Assembly: GCF_964340395.1 (NCBI RefSeq)
Contig: NC_135571.1
Span: 14,854,721-14,918,720 of the forward strand
DNA: 64,000 nt
DNA from: Glandiceps talaboti
Taxonomy: Eukaryota; Hemichordata; Enteropneusta; Spengelidae
Direction of reading: 5' to 3'
Within the stretch, counting starts at the first letter, position 1. Each line of letters begins with the position of its first letter. Of this stretch, positions 26,701 to 41,700 are shown one piece after another. Below the pieces are notes generated by a model. The model made no database searches, had not been told where the DNA came from, and saw only the letters and a program-made list of their open reading frames with translations. Position numbers and translations under genes: made by a program.

Positions 26701-29700
26701 TACTCCCAACTGGATGTTGACTCCTAGAATATGCGCAAGGACGACCATATCGACATATGATAGAAGATGCATGACCGATAAAGCAATGAAGTAAAAAAAC
26801 TGACGGGCTACAAGCAAGGGTAGTAGAGTCAAAGTGTAGTTTATTTGAAGTGTAGTTTATTTTAATCCCTGGCCTACAGTAGTAGTATCCATTTTTTAAA
26901 TGATCTTTCAGCAAAATGTAGCATATGTACAACGGTATATCAATGGACGGTTTGATAATTCACGTTCTGATTTACCAGAGGAAAAAGATCTATAACATCA
27001 TGCTATTTGAATTCCGGTGTCAAAATCCTTGTAAAAAATCACTTATTATATATTTAAGGAAGAAGCAACTTTAACAGAGCATAATTCATCTGAAACTGTA
27101 GTGATTTTGATTCTGACTGCGTGGCGGTCTACATTTCCGGTCATAGACCACATTTACTAACCTTTGACCTTTTCCGATAGAAACTGGTCGAGTCAAATGC
27201 GAAAAACTGTTTAGACCCATAGTATCATTTTGCACAACATTCGACAGTTTTCGGAAAGAGTTTAAAACAAAAGGCATGCTTGAAGGGTGAGCGTGACAGT
27301 AGGGAGAGGGATTAAGAGCCCCATTTACACCTAATACAGTAGGTGTTTCCAGTCTGTTCGTTAGTGGTCTGAGGATGAAGTACATGTAGCCTTAGTTACA
27401 GAGGAATTTTAATCTGCATATTACAAAGTATTTAAAAGTTGTTACAAAATATTAGAAGTTAATTGATGTTTATAGATTGATGTTAGCAGAGGCGATGTTA
27501 GCAGAGGTTGTGGTAGCTTTTTTCTGTGTCCTAGGTCCTGGGACGCATTCCTGCCAAAATTAGCATCAAAATCCCATTGCAGCGCATCTTTTCCAAATTT
27601 GCATGCACACTACATGTACAAATGTAAATACATGTACATGAACACATCAGTGTCATTCTTGAACGATGCGTTACATGTGAACTTTGTTCACCCAAAACAA
27701 CGCTTCGACGCACATGTAGTGAATTGTAAATTCATGCAATGCATTCAGTTTGAATGAGAATGAAATCATGACGTGGCAGTATGAATTCATCTAAACGAAG
27801 TTTTCAGCATCGACTACTGTCCACTGATGTGGTAATAGTATTTAATCATCACTTCACCCGTTGGGGAAGATGCTTTGCCGTAATGGCCATGCTATTGATG
27901 GAAACCCTTTCTAACAACATCCGTTAATAAGTAACCAATCACGTGGATAAGTAATGATAATATCACATAGTTTCTAAACTACCCAAGATGTGCAGGAAAT
28001 GGTCATGGGACACATGAAACTGTTGAAACATTTTGCATACGATGGGTCATATTCAAATTTCACAGGTCACACTGCACATAGAGATTTACAAATTGAAGGT
28101 AGTTACAATCAGAACTGACTAAATCCATGATGTCTTGTTCTACAACTTCGAAACAAATATGACAACTGTACGTTTGCAAACAGTAAGCCATATTTGTCCC
28201 ATTTATGACGGGTCCCCAGTGATGCATTCATCAAAAAAAAGCATCCCAAGTGTCGAATTTGGCATCAAATATGCACAAATAACGTGTTAATGTGCCTTCT
28301 GGTTAGATATTAACACTAGGGCAGATTTCCATAACTTACATGTAATATGCAAAGACAATCGTAATACTTAGCGTAGTCACGTGATGACGACAATAAAATG
28401 AGTAGTATGCCAACTCTTTATGGAGGTGTTATAGATTCTTAGTAGCTTTAATTACTTGTGTTTTCATGTGAAATGATTTTGATTTTAAGTTCACGTGCAA
28501 TAATAAATCAAGTCTCCTTCCAGTGAAAAGCTGTTGTGCTAGAGTCTTTGCTGTATGCTGTGAGATTTGTCGTCCCTCCCTTCCTGTGTAACTGACTGTT
28601 TGGTAACGCTTGATAGTTTAAGATCCAGAGTAGAACAACAACTACCTACTCCTCAACCATATTACATGGGTGCAGCGATTTCTTGGATCTACAAGCAAAT
28701 CAGCACCTGAGCTATTCGGACGAAGCAGTGGTTCGTTGGATGGTCCACAGTGTATAAGAACAAGGGAAGCAAGTAGTACTGTACAGTAACTGTACAGTTA
28801 CCTGTGGTACTTGTAAAGTTACTGTTATAGAGGGACTGTTGTAACTGTAGAGTTATCTGTAGTACTTGTAAAGTTACTGTTATAGAGGGACTGTTGTAAC
28901 TGTACAGTTATCTGTAGTACTTGTAAAGTTACTATTATAGAGGGACTGTTGTAACTGTAGAGTTATCTGTAGTACTTGTAAAGTTACTGTTATAGAGGGA
29001 CTGTTGTAACTGTACAGTTATCTGTAGTACTTGTAAAGTTACTGTTATAGAGGGAATGTTGTAACTGTAGAATTATCTGTAGTACTTGTAAAGTTACTAT
29101 TATAGAGGGACTGTTGTAACTGTACAGTTATCTGTAGTACTTGTAAAGTTACTGTTATAGAGGGAATGTTGTAACTGTAGAATTATCTGTGGTACTTGTA
29201 AAGTTACTGTTATAGAGGGACTGTTGTAACTGTAGAGTTACCTGTAGTACTTGTAAAGTTACTGTTATAGAGGGACTGTTGTAACTGTAGAGTTATCTGT
29301 AGTACTTGTAAAGTTACTGTTATAGAGGGACTGTTGTAACTGTACAGTTACCTGTAGTACTTGTAAAGTTACTATTATAGAGGGACTGTTGTAACTGTAG
29401 AGTTACCTGTAGTACTTGTAAAGTTACTGTTATAGAGGGACTGTTGTAACTGTACAGTTACCTGTAGTACTTGTAAAGTTACTATTATAGAGGGACTGTT
29501 GTAACTGTACAGTTACCTGTAGTACTTGTAAAGTTACTATTATACAAGGACTGTTGTAACTGTAGAGTTATCTGTAGTACTTGTAAAGTTACTGTTATAG
29601 AGGGACTGTTGTAACTGTACAGTTATCTGTAGTACTTGTAAAGTTACTGTTATAGAGGGACTGTTGTAACTGTACAGTTATCTGTAGTACTTGTAAAGTT

Positions 29701-32700
29701 ACTGTTATAGAGGGACTGTTGTAACTGTACAGTTACCTGTAGTACTTGTAAAGTTACTATTATAGAGGGACTGTTGTAACTGTAGAGTTACCTGTAGTAC
29801 TTGTAAAGTTACTGTTATAGAGGGACTGTTGTAACTGTACAGTTACCTGTAGTACTTGTAAAGTTACTATTATAGAGGGACTGTTGTAACTGTACAGTTA
29901 CCTGTAGTACTTGTAAAGTTACTATTATACAAGGACTGTTGTAACTGTAGAGTTATCTGTAGTACTTGTAAAGTTACTGTTATAGAGGGACTGTTGTAAC
30001 TGTACAGTTATCTGTAGTACTTGTAAAGTTACTGTTATAGAGGGACTGTTGTAACTGTACAGTTACCTGTAGTACTTGTAAAGTTACTATTATAGAGGGA
30101 CTGTTGTAACTGTAGAGTTACCTGTAGTACTTGTAAAGTTACTGTTATAGAGGGACTGTTGTAACTGTACAGTTACCTGTAGTACTTGTAAAGTTACTAT
30201 TATAGAGGGACTGTTGTAACTGTACAGTTACCTATAGTACTTGTAAAGTTACTATTATAGAGGGACTGTTGTAACTGTAGAGTTATCTGTAGTACTTGTA
30301 AAGTTACTGTTACAGAGGGACTGTTGTAACTGTAGAGTTATCTGTAGTACTTGTAAAGTTACTGTTATAGAGGGACTGTTGTAACTGTACAGTTACCTGT
30401 AGTACTTGTAAAGTTACTATTATAGAGGGACTGTTGTAACTGTAGAGTTATCTGTAGTACTTGTAAAGTTACTGCTATAGAGGGACTGTTGTAACTGTAC
30501 AGTTACCTGTAGTACTTGTAAAGTTACTATTATAGAGGGACTGTTGTAACTGTACAGTTACCTGTGGTACTTGTAAAGTTACTGTTATAGAGGGACTGTT
30601 GTAACTGTACAGTTACCTGTGGTACTTGTAAAGTTACTATTATAGAGGGACTGTTGTAACTGTAGAGTTACCTGTGGTACTTGTAAAGTTACTGTTATAG
30701 AGGGACTGTTGTAACTGTACAGTTACCTGTAGTACTTGTAAAGTTACTGCTATAGAGGGACTGTTGTAACTGTAGAGTTATCTGTAGTACTTGTAAAGTT
30801 ACTGTTATAGAGGGACTGTTGTAACTGTACAGTTATCTGTAGTACTTGTAAAGTTACTATTATAGAGGGACTGTTGTAACTGTACAGTTACCTGTGGTAC
30901 TTGTAAAGTTACTATTATAGAGGGACTGTTGTAACTGTAGAGTTATCTGTAGTACTTGTAAAGTTACTGTTATAGAGGGACTGTTGTAACTGTACAGTTA
31001 TCTGTAGTACTTGTAAAGTTACTGTTATAGAGGGACTGTTGTAACTGTAGAGTTATCTGTAGTACTTGTAAAGTTACTATTATAGAGGGACTGTTGTAAC
31101 TGTACAGTTATCTGTAGTACTTGTAAAGTTACTATTATAGAGGGACTGTTGTAACTGTACAGTTACCTGTGGTACTTGTAAAGTTACTGTTATAGAGGGA
31201 CTGTTGTAACTGTACAGTTATCTGTAGTACTTGTAAAGTTACTGTTATAGAGGGACTGTTGTAACTGTAGAGTTATCTGTAGTACTTGTAAAGTTACTAT
31301 TATAGAGGGACTGTTGTAACTGTACAGTTACCTGTAGTACTTGTAAAGTTACTGTTATAGAGGGACTGTTGTAACTGTAGAGTTATCTGTAGTACTTGTA
31401 AAGTTACTGTTATAGAGGGACTGTTGTAACTGTACAATTATCTGTAGTACTTGTAAAGTTACTGTTATAGAGGGACTGTTGTAACTGTAGAGTTATCTGT
31501 AGTACTTGTAAAGTTACTATTATACAAGGACTGTTGTAACTGTACAGTTACCTGTAGTACTTGTAAAGTTACTGTTATAGAGGGACTGTTGTAACTGTAG
31601 AGTTATCTGTAGTACTTGTAAAGTTACTGTTATAGAGGGACTGTTGTAACTGTAGAGTTATCTGTAGTACTTGTAAAGTTACTGTTATAGAGGGACTGTT
31701 GTAACTGTAGAGTTACTTGTAGTACTTGTAAAGTTACTATTATAGAGGGACTGTTGTAACTGTAGAGTTATCTGTAGTACTTGTAAAGTTACTATTATAG
31801 AGGGACTGTTGTAACTGTAGAGTTACCTGTAGTACTTGTAAAGTTACTATTATAGAGGGACTGTTGTAACTGTACAGTTACCTGTAGTACATGTAAAGTT
31901 ACTGTTATAGAGGGACTGTTGTAACTGTAGAGTTACCTGTAGTACTTGTAAAGTTACTATTATAGAGGGACTGTTGTAACTGTAGAGTTACCTGTAGTAC
32001 TTGTAAAGTTACTATTATAGAGGGACTGTTGTAACTGTACAGTTACCTGTAGTACATGTAAAGTTACTGTTATAGAGGGACTGTTGTAACTGTAGAGTTA
32101 CCTGTAGTACTTGTAAAGTTACTATTATAGAGGGACTGTTGTAACTGTACAGTTACCTGTAGTACTTGTAAAGTTACTGTTATAGAGGGACTGTTGTAAC
32201 TGTAGAGTTACCTGTAGTACTTGTAAAGTTACTATTATAGAGGGACTGTTGTAACTGTAGAGTTATCTGTAGTACTTGTAAAGTTACTGCTATAGAGGGA
32301 CTGTTGTAACTGTACAGTTATCTGTAGTACTTGTAAAGTTACTGTTATAGAGGGACTGTTGTAACTGTACAGTTACCTGTGGTACTTGTAAAGTTACTAT
32401 TATAGAGGGACTGTTGTAACTGTAGAGTTATCTGTAGTACTTGTAAAGTTACTGTTATAGAGGGACTGTTGTAACTGTACAGTTATCTGTAGTACTTGTA
32501 AAGTTACTGTTATAGAGGGACTGTTGTAACTGTACAGTTATCTGTAGTACTTGTAAAGTTACTATTATAGAGGGACTGTTGTAACTGTACAGTTACCTGT
32601 GGTACTTGTAAAGTTACTGTTATAGAGGGACTGTTGTAACTGTACAGTTATCTGTAGTACTTGTAAAGTTACTGTTATAGAGGGACTGTTGTAACTGTAG

Positions 32701-35700
32701 AGTTATCTGTAGTACTTGTAAAGTTACTATTATAGAGGGACTGTTGTAACTGTACAGTTACCTGTAGTACTTGTAAAGTTACTGTTATAGAGGGACTGTT
32801 GTAACTGTAGAGTTATCTGTAGTACTTGTAAAGTTACTGTTATAGAGGGACTGTTGTAACTGTACAATTATCTGTAGTACTTGTAAAGTTACTGTTATAG
32901 AGGGACTGTTGTAACTGTAGAGTTATCTGTAGTACTTGTAAAGTTACTATTATACAAGGACTGTTGTAACTGTACAGTTACCTGTAGTACTTGTAAAGTT
33001 ACTGTTATAGAGGGACTGTTGTAACTGTAGAGTTATCTGTAGTACTTGTAAAGTTACTGTTATAGAGGGACTGTTGTAACTGTAGAGTTATCTGTAGTAC
33101 TTGTAAAGTTACTGTTATAGAGGGACTGTTGTAACTGTAGAGTTACCTGTAGTACTTGTAAAGTTACTATTATAGAGGGACTGTTGTAACTGTAGAGTTA
33201 TCTGTAGTACTTGTAAAGTTACTATTATAGAGGGACTGTTGTAACTGTAGAGTTACCTGTAGTACTTGTAAAGTTACTATTATAGAGGGACTGTTGTAAC
33301 TGTACAGTTACCTGTAGTACATGTAAAGTTACTGTTATAGAGGGACTGTTGTAACTGTAGAGTTACCTGTAGTACTTGTAAAGTTACTATTATAGAGGGA
33401 CTGTTGTAACTGTAGAGTTACCTGTAGTACTTGTAAAGTTACTATTATAGAGGGACTGTTGTAACTGTACAGTTACCTGTAGTACATGTAAAGTTACTGT
33501 TATAGAGGGACTGTTGTAACTGTAGAGTTACCTGTAGTACTTGTAAAGTTACTATTATAGAGGGACTGTTGTAACTGTACAGTTACCTGTAGTACTTGTA
33601 AAGTTACTGTTATAGAGGGACTGTTGTAACTGTAGAGTTACCTGTAGTACTTGTAAAGTTACTATTATAGAGGGACTGTTGTAACTGTAGAGTTATCTGT
33701 AGTACTTGTAAAGTTACTATTATAGAGGGACTGTTGTAACTGTACAGTTACCTGTAGTACTTGTAAAGTTACTGTTATAGAGGGACTGTTGTAACTGTAG
33801 AGTTATCTGTAGTACTTGTAAAGTTACTGTTATAGAGGGACTGTTGTAACTGTACAGTTACCTGTAGTACTTGTAAAGTTACTATTATAGAGGGACTGTT
33901 GTAACTGTAGAGTTATCTGTAGTACTTGTAAAGTTACTGTTATAGAGGGACTGTTGTAACTGTACAGTTATCTGTAGTACTTGTAAAGTTACTGTTATAG
34001 AGGGACTGTTGTAACTGTACAGTTATCTGTAGTACTTGTAAAGTTACTATTATAGAGGGACTGTTGTAACTGTACAGTTACCTGTGGTACTTGTAAAGTT
34101 ACTGTTATAGAGGGACTGTTGTAACTGTACAGTTATCTGTAGTACTTGTAAAGTTACTGTTATAGAGGGACTGTTGTAACTGTAGAGTTATCTGTAGTAC
34201 TTGTAAAGTTACTATTATAGAGGGACTGTTGTAACTGTACAGTTACCTGTAGTACTTGTAAAGTTACTGTTATAGAGGGACTGTTGTAACTGTAGAGTTA
34301 TCTGTAGTACTTGTAAAGTTACTGTTATAGAGGGACTGTTGTAACTGTACAATTATCTGTAGTACTTGTAAAGTTACTGTTATAGAGGGACTGTTGTAAC
34401 TGTAGAGTTATCTGTAGTACTTGTAAAGTTACTATTATACAAGGACTGTTGTAACTGTACAGTTACCTGTAGTACTTGTAAAGTTACTGTTATAGAGGGA
34501 CTGTTGTAACTGTAGAGTTATCTGTAGTACTTGTAAAGTTACTGTTATAGAGGGACTGTTGTAACTGTAGAGTTATCTGTAGTACTTGTAAAGTTACTGT
34601 TATAGAGGGACTGTTGTAACTGTAGAGTTACCTGTAGTACTTGTAAAGTTACTATTATAGAGGGACTGTTGTAACTGTAGAGTTATCTGTAGTACTTGTA
34701 AAGTTACTATTATAGAGGGACTGTTGTAACTGTAGAGTTACCTGTAGTACTTGTAAAGTTACTATTATAGAGGGACTGTTGTAACTGTACAGTTACCTGT
34801 AGTACATGTAAAGTTACTGTTATAGAGGGACTGTTGTAACTGTAGAGTTACCTGTAGTACTTGTAAAGTTACTATTATAGAGGGACTGTTGTAACTGTAG
34901 AGTTACCTGTAGTACTTGTAAAGTTACTATTATAGAGGGACTGTTGTAACTGTACAGTTACCTGTAGTACATGTAAAGTTACTGTTATAGAGGGACTGTT
35001 GTAACTGTAGAGTTACCTGTAGTACTTGTAAAGTTACTATTATAGAGGGACTGTTGTAACTGTACAGTTACCTGTAGTACTTGTAAAGTTACTGTTATAG
35101 AGGGACTGTTGTAACTGTAGAGTTACCTGTAGTACTTGTAAAGTTACTATTATAGAGGGACTGTTGTAACTGTAGAGTTATCTGTAGTACTTGTAAAGTT
35201 ACTATTATAGAGGGACTGTTGTAACTGTACAGTTACCTGTAGTACTTGTAAAGTTACTGTTATAGAGGGACTGTTGTAACTGTAGAGTTATCTGTAGTAC
35301 TTGTAAAGTTACTGTTATAGAGGGACTGTTGTAACTGTACAGTTACCTGTAGTACTTGTAAAGTTACTATTATAGAGGGACTGTTGTAACTGTAGAGTTA
35401 TCTGTAGTACTTGTAAAGTTACTGTTATAGAGGGACTGTTGTAACTGTACAGTTATCTGTAGTACTTGTAAAGTTACTATTATAGAGGGACTGTTGTAAC
35501 TGTACAGTTACCTGTAGTACTTGTAAAGTTACTGTTATAGAGGGACTGTTGTAACTGTAGAGTTATCTGTAGTACTTGTAAAGTTACTGTTATAGAGGGA
35601 CTGTTGTAACTGTACAGTTACCTGTAGTACTTGTAAAGTTACTATTATAGAGGGACTGTTGTAACTGTAGAGTTACCTGTAGTACTTGTAAAGTTACTAT

Positions 35701-38700
35701 TATAGAGGGACTGTTGTAACTGTACAGTTATCTGTAGTACTTGTAAAGTTACTGTTATACAAGGACTGTTGTAACTGTAGAGTTACCTGTAGTACTTGTA
35801 AAGTTACTGTTATAGAGGGACTGTTGTAACTGTAGAGTTATCTGTAGTACTTGTAAAGTTACTGTTATAGAGGGACTGTTGTAACTGTACAATTATCTGT
35901 AGTACTTGTAAAGTTACTGTTATAGAGGGACTGTTGTAACTGTAGAGTTATCTGTAGTACTTGTAAAGTTACTATTATACAAGGACTGTTGTAACTGTAC
36001 AGTTATCTGTAGTACTTGTAAAGTTACTGTTATAGAGGGACTGTTGTAACTGTAGAGTTACCTGTAGTACTTGTAAAGTTACTATTATAGAGGGACTGTT
36101 GTAACTGTAGAGTTATCTGTAGTACTTGTAAAGTTACTATTATAGAGGGACTGTTGTAACTGTAGAGTTACCTGTAGTACTTGTAAAGTTACTATTATAG
36201 AGGGACTGTTGTAACTGTACAGTTACCTGTAGTACATGTAAAGTTACTGTTATAGAGGGACTGTTGTAACTGTAGAGTTACCTGTAGTACTTGTAAAGTT
36301 ACTATTATAGAGGGACTGTTGTAACTGTAGAGTTACCTGTAGTACTTGTAAAGTTACTATTATAGAGGGACTGTTGTAACTGTACAGTTACCTGTAGTAC
36401 ATGTAAAGTTACTGTTATAGAGGGACTGTTGTAACTGTAGAGTTACCTGTAGTACTTGTAAAGTTACTATTATAGAGGGACTGTTGTAACTGTACAGTTA
36501 CCTGTAGTACTTGTAAAGTTACTGTTATAGAGGGACTGTTGTAACTGTAGAGTTACCTGTAGTACTTGTAAAGTTACTATTATAGAGGGACTGTTGTAAC
36601 TGTAGAGTTATCTGTAGTACTTGTAAAGTTACTATTATAGAGGGACTGTTGTAACTGTACAGTTACCTGTAGTACTTGTAAAGTTACTGTTATAGAGGGA
36701 CTGTTGTAACTGTAGAGTTATCTGTAGTACTTGTAAAGTTACTGTTATAGAGGGACTGTTGTAACTGTACAGTTACCTGTAGTACTTGTAAAGTTACTAT
36801 TATAGAGGGACTGTTGTAACTGTAGAGTTATCTGTAGTACTTGTAAAGTTACTGTTATAGAGGGACTGTTGTAACTGTACAGTTATCTGTAGTACTTGTA
36901 AAGTTACTATTATAGAGGGACTGTTGTAACTGTACAGTTACCTGTAGTACTTGTAAAGTTACTGTTATAGAGGGACTGTTGTAACTGTAGAGTTATCTGT
37001 AGTACTTGTAAAGTTACTGTTATAGAGGGACTGTTGTAACTGTACAGTTACCTGTAGTACTTGTAAAGTTACTATTATAGAGGGACTGTTGTAACTGTAG
37101 AGTTACCTGTAGTACTTGTAAAGTTACTATTATAGAGGGACTGTTGTAACTGTACAGTTATCTGTAGTACTTGTAAAGTTACTGTTATACAAGGACTGTT
37201 GTAACTGTATAGTTAATAATTGAGGTTGACAATTTATCTTGGCTGAAATATGTAATTTAAATGAGCAAACAGAATTATTATACATACCATGCCAACTGCA
37301 TCCTTGTCAAATGGGTTGTGGTCCACATTTTGTGGAAAATGAGATAAAACTTTGCATTTGTAATTCCTCTCCAATGGTCTGTACTGAAGATGTTCACCTG
37401 TGGACAAAAGAAATAAGCAACTGAGTCACAGAACTGTACCTTCTCTGTAATGATTTTTTGACAGGAATAAAATTGTGTGTGTGTGTGTGTTTAACATTTA
37501 TGTCAACTCGGAAGTACATACATGTAGACACAAAAATAGACTAAGTGTCTTTTACAGGCCATTAGTAATGAAATTTTACTCTAACTGCTGGTAACCTTCA
37601 AATTTATTTATTTTTATCTTGTAAATACATTCTAATACATTGTGTGCCCTAAGGACGACACTATAGAGACTTGGTGTATGGGAAGGTAATATTTTTGTCT
37701 TTTAAAAATGCAATAGTCAGATTAATGTGTACCAGATATTTAAGCTAGAAATAAGACCACAACATACAAATGTACTTATTACTCATTATTATTAGTAAGT
37801 TATTACTCTTCCTCCCAAAATTTAGACAAACTACTCAAAGTAAGCAAAAAAAAAGAAGAAAGAAGTGACATGTGTGTGTGGCATTGTAATCTTCCAATAT
37901 TATCACAGTTGTACCGCCAAGAGTGAGATATACCCAATGTATCAACAAATTAAATTTGTATATCAAAAATATGCAAACAACGAAGTTGATAAACCATATC
38001 TTGGAATCACCACCTGTGACACACTGAAATGGAATACTCACACTTCCAGCTTCCTTCATATTGGGTTTTACCCATCAAAACCTAAGATATTGCCATGAAA
38101 ATCTCAACGAAATGGTTGATATATTCTACTAGTAAGATCAGTAATGGACTACTCCTCAGTTGCATGGGACAACACCTCAAAAAAGACAGCACCAAGCTTG
38201 AAAACATCCAAAGAAGAGCAATATGTTTTGTAAAAATAGCGCCAATGGCATTGTAGCACAACTGTACAGTTTTTAATAAATGTTTACCCACATGCTGATC
38301 CATGCTAGGTATGGGTGTTCATTTGCAGAATGATTATTCAGTTGCCTATCCAACTCTGTTGTTATCTTTGCAATATACACGATCGTTGGGCTGTTGCTAT
38401 GGTCATGGTCATGTTGCTAGACATATTTCCATACATTTTTTGAATGTTTGTTCACTTATCTATGAAACGCTGATGGTTATCTTTGCAATATACGTGATCA
38501 TATGGATGTTGTTATGGGCGTAGTCTTGTTGCTAGGTATATTTGCATACATTTTTGAATGTTTGTTCATTTGTCTATTAATCCCTGTTATCTTTGCAATA
38601 TACATGTGATCATTTGGCTGTTGCTATGGGCATGGTCTTGTTGCTAGGCACATTTACATACATTTTTTTAATGTATTCATTGTCTATTCTGTTTTTATCT

Positions 38701-41700
38701 TTGCAATATACGTCATCATTTAGCTGTTGCTATGGGCGTGCCTTGTTGCTAGGCACATTTACAAACATTTCTTAAATGTTTAAATGTTTATTCAGTTGTC
38801 TATTTACCCCTGTCTGTTGTCATCTTTGCAATATCTGTGACCATTTGCCATGGACGTGGTCTTGTTGCTAGGCATATTTGCATACACTTTCTGAATGTTG
38901 GTTCACTTGTCTACGAATCCCTGTTATCTTAGTGAAATACACCACCGTTCGACTGTTGCTATGGGCGTGGTCATGGTTGCTAGGGATATTTGCATACATT
39001 GTTTGAATGTTTACTCACTTGCCTATCAGATGATGTTGTTATTTAATCAAAATATACTGCCATTTGGTTGTTGCTAAGGGTGTGGTCATGGTTGCTATGG
39101 CCAATTGTATCAAAATGTTTTGATGAAAATCTGCAGAAAAACACTTCCAGAAACATTCTTACCAAGTTTCAGTCTCATTGACCAACTAATTTTTGAGATA
39201 CAAGTTTTTGACTTTTACACATAATTTGCATATCACTGATGAGATCATAATATGCTTCATATTTCTTCATCTATACACTTCCAGATGCATCCCCATTAAA
39301 TATCAGCCCAATCTGTCCAGTAGTTTTGGAATTAAAGATTTTTTACTAAAAACACACATTTGTAGCTCTAACTTGCATATCACTGATGGAATCATCATGT
39401 TGTGAACTCAACACTTCTTAATCTAATCACCCTTAAGAATGTTCCCACCAAATTTCAGACCAATCTGCCCTGTAATTTTTGAGTTTAAGTTTTTTGACCA
39501 AAAATCCCATTTTTTGACCCAAATCACACACTGGTGGTAAGATCATTTTCATTTGAACAATTTCCCAACTAGACACCCAAGATAGTACACCCACCAAATA
39601 TCATGGCAATCGGTCTGGCAGTTTTTTACTTTAAGTTGTTTCCACACATACACAGACAAACAGACAGACAGTCCAGACACTTTGCCATGCCTATAGCACT
39701 ACTGAACCTTATCAGTTCAGTTGTACTAAAAATAACTACATTGTACCATGGGGATCGGGACAGCAGTGTTACTTCTATGCTCAAAGACCTGAAAAGGAAA
39801 CCTCTGTCAGACCATAGAAGAGACCAGCGCCTCCTCTTACTTTTCAATGTTATCAAGGGTCTTGTAGCTATCCCTGCTGACTCTCACTTTCAATTTAACA
39901 ACAGACTATAAAAGATTGGAATGTACTACCAGAGTCCACTGTAATGTGTAAGGGGTAGACCATTCAATATCCGGGGGGGGGGGGGGGGGGGGCTTGGAAG
40001 ATTGGTGGAGAGAAATTACTTTTTTTTCCCACCTGCTTGCCTGAGAATTATTTTTTTTCTCCTTCGCCTATGCTGGCAAATTTTTTTTTACGTCAATGTT
40101 GAACACCTACATTTGTTGCCACAATTTTCTGTTTGGTTTTCGCACACGGTAATACAGAGAGTAAAAAGATGCTGTTCTATCACACACAGATTATATTTAG
40201 AAAACTACATATTTCATACATGTTTGATTTTCAATTAAATAAACATCATTGACAGTTTTTATGCCATGGTATGATGACACACTGAAAATACAAATCGGAA
40301 ACTTGATTGGTGAGCTCAGACATTTAGATAGACCGGTCAGTTTCTCCAGCTTGGGGGGATGGGGATGTCAGTGTTTTTTTCCATTGGGCCAACAAAAAGT
40401 CACTGACCCCGTGAATAAAGTTTCATAGCATCTGACAGTAAGCTGTAGAGGGAAGAGCTTTGAGACTGGGATACCACCTCTTGTGTGAGTGTGTGTGAAT
40501 GGGGGGGGGGGGGGGTTCTAGGGGGTCTCCCCCTAGAAGCCCTGGAGGACTTTTACTTCTAAAGGCAATGTTTAGGCTATTCACAGACACTTTCAGACAA
40601 TAATTTACAAACTTTACAAGACAGCTCTAACATGTAAAAAGCAACTACGTGAGGTTGAAACATTTTTGAAATAAAGTTTCAAATCATCTTGACACTAAGA
40701 GGTGGAGGAAAGAACTTTGATTTGAGACTGGAACATGTCTACCTCTTATGGGGGAGGGGGGTTCTAGAGGCTGTCCCCCTAGAAGTCCTGGATGATTTTT
40801 ACTCTTAAAGCCAATTTTTAGGCTATTAACAGACACTTTCAGAAAATAATTTGCAAGCTTTACAAGACAGCTGTAACAATTGTAAAAAGCAACTACACAT
40901 GGTTGAAACGTTTTTGAAATAAAGTTTCATAGCATCTTGACAGTAAGAGGTGGAGGGAAGAACTTTGATTTGAGGCTTGGACATGTCTACCTCTTATGGG
41001 GGGGGGGGATCCTAGAAGCTTTTCAAGTTTTTTTTACCAATTTTGGTGAATCTTATTGTTGGTTAAACAAATGAGTGGCCCCTTGGGTGATGGAGTCCAA
41101 GCCCCCCCCCCCCCCACACACACACACACTCCAGATCTGCAGGGTTTTTTTCTATTTAGGCTATTTTTAGGTTATTCATAGCCTCTGAGATATATATTGC
41201 CAAGCATCAAAAAGCTAAAGTAAATATAACTTTTTAAATAAGTTTTCCATGTTATAAAAGTGGGCCTGTAACATTGGTATAGGGGCATTGATATTGCATG
41301 TATAGTAAAGTTACTGATGTGTTAGAGCACTTTAGGAGGTCATACCTAGTGTACAATAGAAACTTGAATTTGAGTTGTGGTGTCGATATATGTAGTGACT
41401 GAAATAGGAAGTATATCATCCCTTCTGACAAATTCATCATACTGAAGAGACTAGAACAATTTAGATTAAAGGTGATTCAAAATGCTCAGATTCACTATCG
41501 CTAATTTGCTAGACGACATGTTTGTGAAATGCATTCTGGTTTTAAAACTTTTCAAAAGCGTCTGCAAACACCTTAAAATGACCTTTTTTCAGTCACTTCC
41601 CTTCGGATTTACTTCAAGAGTTTTCGGGTATTTCCGGTCCCACCTAGACCATGGGATTTTATGACGTCATAAGGAGACATGGTTAGCACGTAGCCTATGA

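Noticed and set aside
1-37216. CRISPR array (regular repeats of 24-55 bp)
   Set aside because: Units are head-to-tail without unique spacers and lie in introns of a eukaryotic gene.
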